From Limosilactobacillus sp. (lineage in GTDB: Bacteria; Bacillota; Bacilli; Lactobacillales; Lactobacillaceae): 33,357 nucleotides of DNA. The notes beneath the pieces were generated by a model. The model was not told the DNA's origin and made no database searches. It worked only from the letters and a program-made list of their open reading frames with translations. How positions within the stretch are numbered: position 1 is the stretch's first letter; every line of letters begins with the position of its first letter. This document shows, one piece after another, positions 32,568 through 33,357 of this stretch. Where the stretch lies: the NCBI GenBank assembly GCA_030530845.1, contig JAUMUE010000020.1, positions 1 to 33,357 on the forward strand, in the 5' to 3' direction. A program made the translations under genes and the position numbers.

Positions 32568-32688
32568 TTTGCCACCCTCCTTGTCGTTATTAGTTTCAAA
32601 CTCACATTATACCATATGGATTTACTGTGCAGTTTGCCAAGAATTTCGGTATACTAGTGATAATATGAATGAAAAGGAGTGCTTTTTT

Positions 32689-33123
32689 ATGACTGATTGT
32701 ATTTTCTGCAAAATTATCGATGGTGAAATTCCTAGCTACACTGTATACGAAGATGACGTGGTGAAGGCCTTCTTGGACATTTCCCAAACCACGCCGGGCC
32801 ATACATTGGTCATTCCAAAAAAGCACGTCCAAGATATGTTTACCTACGATGAAGACTTGGCAGCTGCGGTGTTTGCTCGTCTACCAAAGATTGCGCGTGC
32901 GGTTAAGGCATCAAATCCTGATATCAAGGGTATGAATATCATCAACAACAACGGTGAAGTCGCATACCAATCCGTCTTCCACTCACACATTCACTTGGTA
33001 CCACGCTACAGTGAAGATGATGAATTCGCCATTGATTTCACCGACAACACCGAAAAGTACGACGACGCCAAGTACAAGGCCATCCAAGAATCAATCGTCA
33101 GCAAGATGGAAGATGAAAAATAA
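32689..33123 (+). CDS. hit: HIT-family nucleotide-binding protein
   Basis: Histidine-triad hydrolases act on nucleoside phosphoramidates and similar compounds. The 144-residue product has zinc-type CIFC (Cys4, Cys7), GHTLVIPKKH and the triad HSHIHLV (His98, His100, His102). The ATG at 32689 follows AAGGAG with 9 bases; longer upstream frames run through the promoter region. Divergent from ecsA. Confidence 0.96.
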   Translation: MTDCIFCKIIDGEIPSYTVYEDDVVKAFLDISQTTPGHTLVIPKKHVQDMFTYDEDLAAAVFARLPKIARAVKASNPDIKGMNIINNNGEVAYQSVFHSHIHLVPRYSEDDEFAIDFTDNTEKYDDAKYKAIQESIVSKMEDEK

Positions 33124-33335
33124 TGTGGATTAAAGAAACACTACTCGAGGTCAAGGGCCTCATCCAAAGCTGTCGCGACCTCAAGAATGGCGTGGAAGAA
33201 CTCCAAGACGCCATCCCCGAAGTCAAGGCATTTCAAACTGACATTTCCAAATCCGTCTCCAAGTGGCAATTCAAAAACCAACCCCGGCTCGACCGAATCA
33301 ATGAAAAGCTCACCAAGATGGATCAAGAGCAATAA
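33123..33335 (+). CDS. Short coiled-coil protein, possible YtxH-like remnant
   Basis: The 70-residue product is charged and helical, with no membrane helix. Its second half (DISKSVSKWQFKNQPRLDRI) resembles the C-terminal end of the YtxH-like proteins usually found between hit and prsA in lactobacilli, which carry an N-terminal glycine-rich membrane helix; that helix is missing here. Its ATG overlaps the hit stop (TAATG), so translation is probably coupled. Function unknown; the family link is from memory and not certain. A run of seven A residues after the stop may be one side of a terminator cut by the window end. Confidence 0.7.
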   Translation: MWIKETLLEVKGLIQSCRDLKNGVEELQDAIPEVKAFQTDISKSVSKWQFKNQPRLDRINEKLTKMDQEQ

Positions 33336-33357
33336 AAAAAGCGGATCGTGAATTTAA

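Noticed and set aside
32627-32655. Possible hit promoter with TATACT at 32650
   Set aside because: The -10 is good but the hexamer at the right distance (GTGCAG) is a poor -35; another -35 (TTGCCA) is too close, so no confident call.

Overview
This window is a stretch of conserved housekeeping chromosome from a low-to-mid GC Firmicute, almost certainly a member of the Lactobacillaceae. Pointers are the gene orders pheS-pheT behind a T-box, yqeG-yqeH-yhbY-nadD-yqeK-rsfS-yqeM-tmcAL, polA-mutM-coaE-nrdR-dnaB-dnaI, infC-rpmI-rplT, and hit divergent from ecsAB. Other pointers are strong AGGAGG-type ribosome binding sites, a YidC2-type lipoprotein insertase and a lactobacillus-style PepSY-like small protein. 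Genus is not fixed; a Limosilactobacillus-like heterofermenter is a guess. No tRNA, rRNA, IS element, prophage or CRISPR array was seen.

Layout. 38-1651 (-): a truncated mltG, then udk and greA. 1711-5466 (-): pheST under a Phe-specific T-box leader. 5474-7162 (-): a cysteine-rich HxlR regulator, an HD hydrolase and a SpoU-type RNA methylase (ysgA). 7245-8968 (+): acylphosphatase, YidC2 and a peptide-deformylase-like protein, ending at a bidirectional terminator. 9004-11199 (-): an ArlRS-like two-component system. 11315-12215 (-): yceD-rpmF with a near-consensus promoter and a terminator. 12270-17806 (-): the ribosome-assembly/NAD cluster from yqeG to tmcAL. 17826-19210 (-): infC-rpmI-rplT behind an L20-type leader attenuator. 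19219-26168 (-): the replication and repair cluster polA to dnaI. 26258-29470 (-): thioredoxin-like protein, ytpR, murC and a Bax-inhibitor-1 protein. 29549-29942 (+): a small PepSY-like membrane protein. 29985-32567 (-): ecsA-ecsB-trmB. 32689-33335 (+): hit and a short YtxH-like coiled-coil protein. The longest stretch without a protein gene (5181-5473) is filled by the T-box leader; no region over 300 bases is unexplained.

How it works together. Most genes serve translation (pheST, infC, rpmI, rplT, rpmF, rsfS, yqeH, yhbY, trmB, ysgA, tmcAL, greA), DNA replication and repair (polA, dnaB, dnaI, mutM, nrdR) and the envelope (murC, yidC2, ecsAB, ArlRS-like). Several are controlled by RNA: a tRNA-sensing T-box for pheST, an L20-type attenuator for infC, and an apparent AUA start codon on infC suited to IF3 autoregulation.

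I see no wholly new multi-gene system. The best leads are small: an MltG remnant lacking its catalytic domain, a 38-bp dyad covering the yceD-rpmF promoter -35, a terminator that abuts the ribosome binding site of the deformylase-like gene, two perfect DnaA boxes flanking rpmF, the infC AUA start, a cysteine-free DnaI, a cysteine-rich HxlR protein with no evident partner gene, and a YtxH-like protein lacking its membrane anchor.
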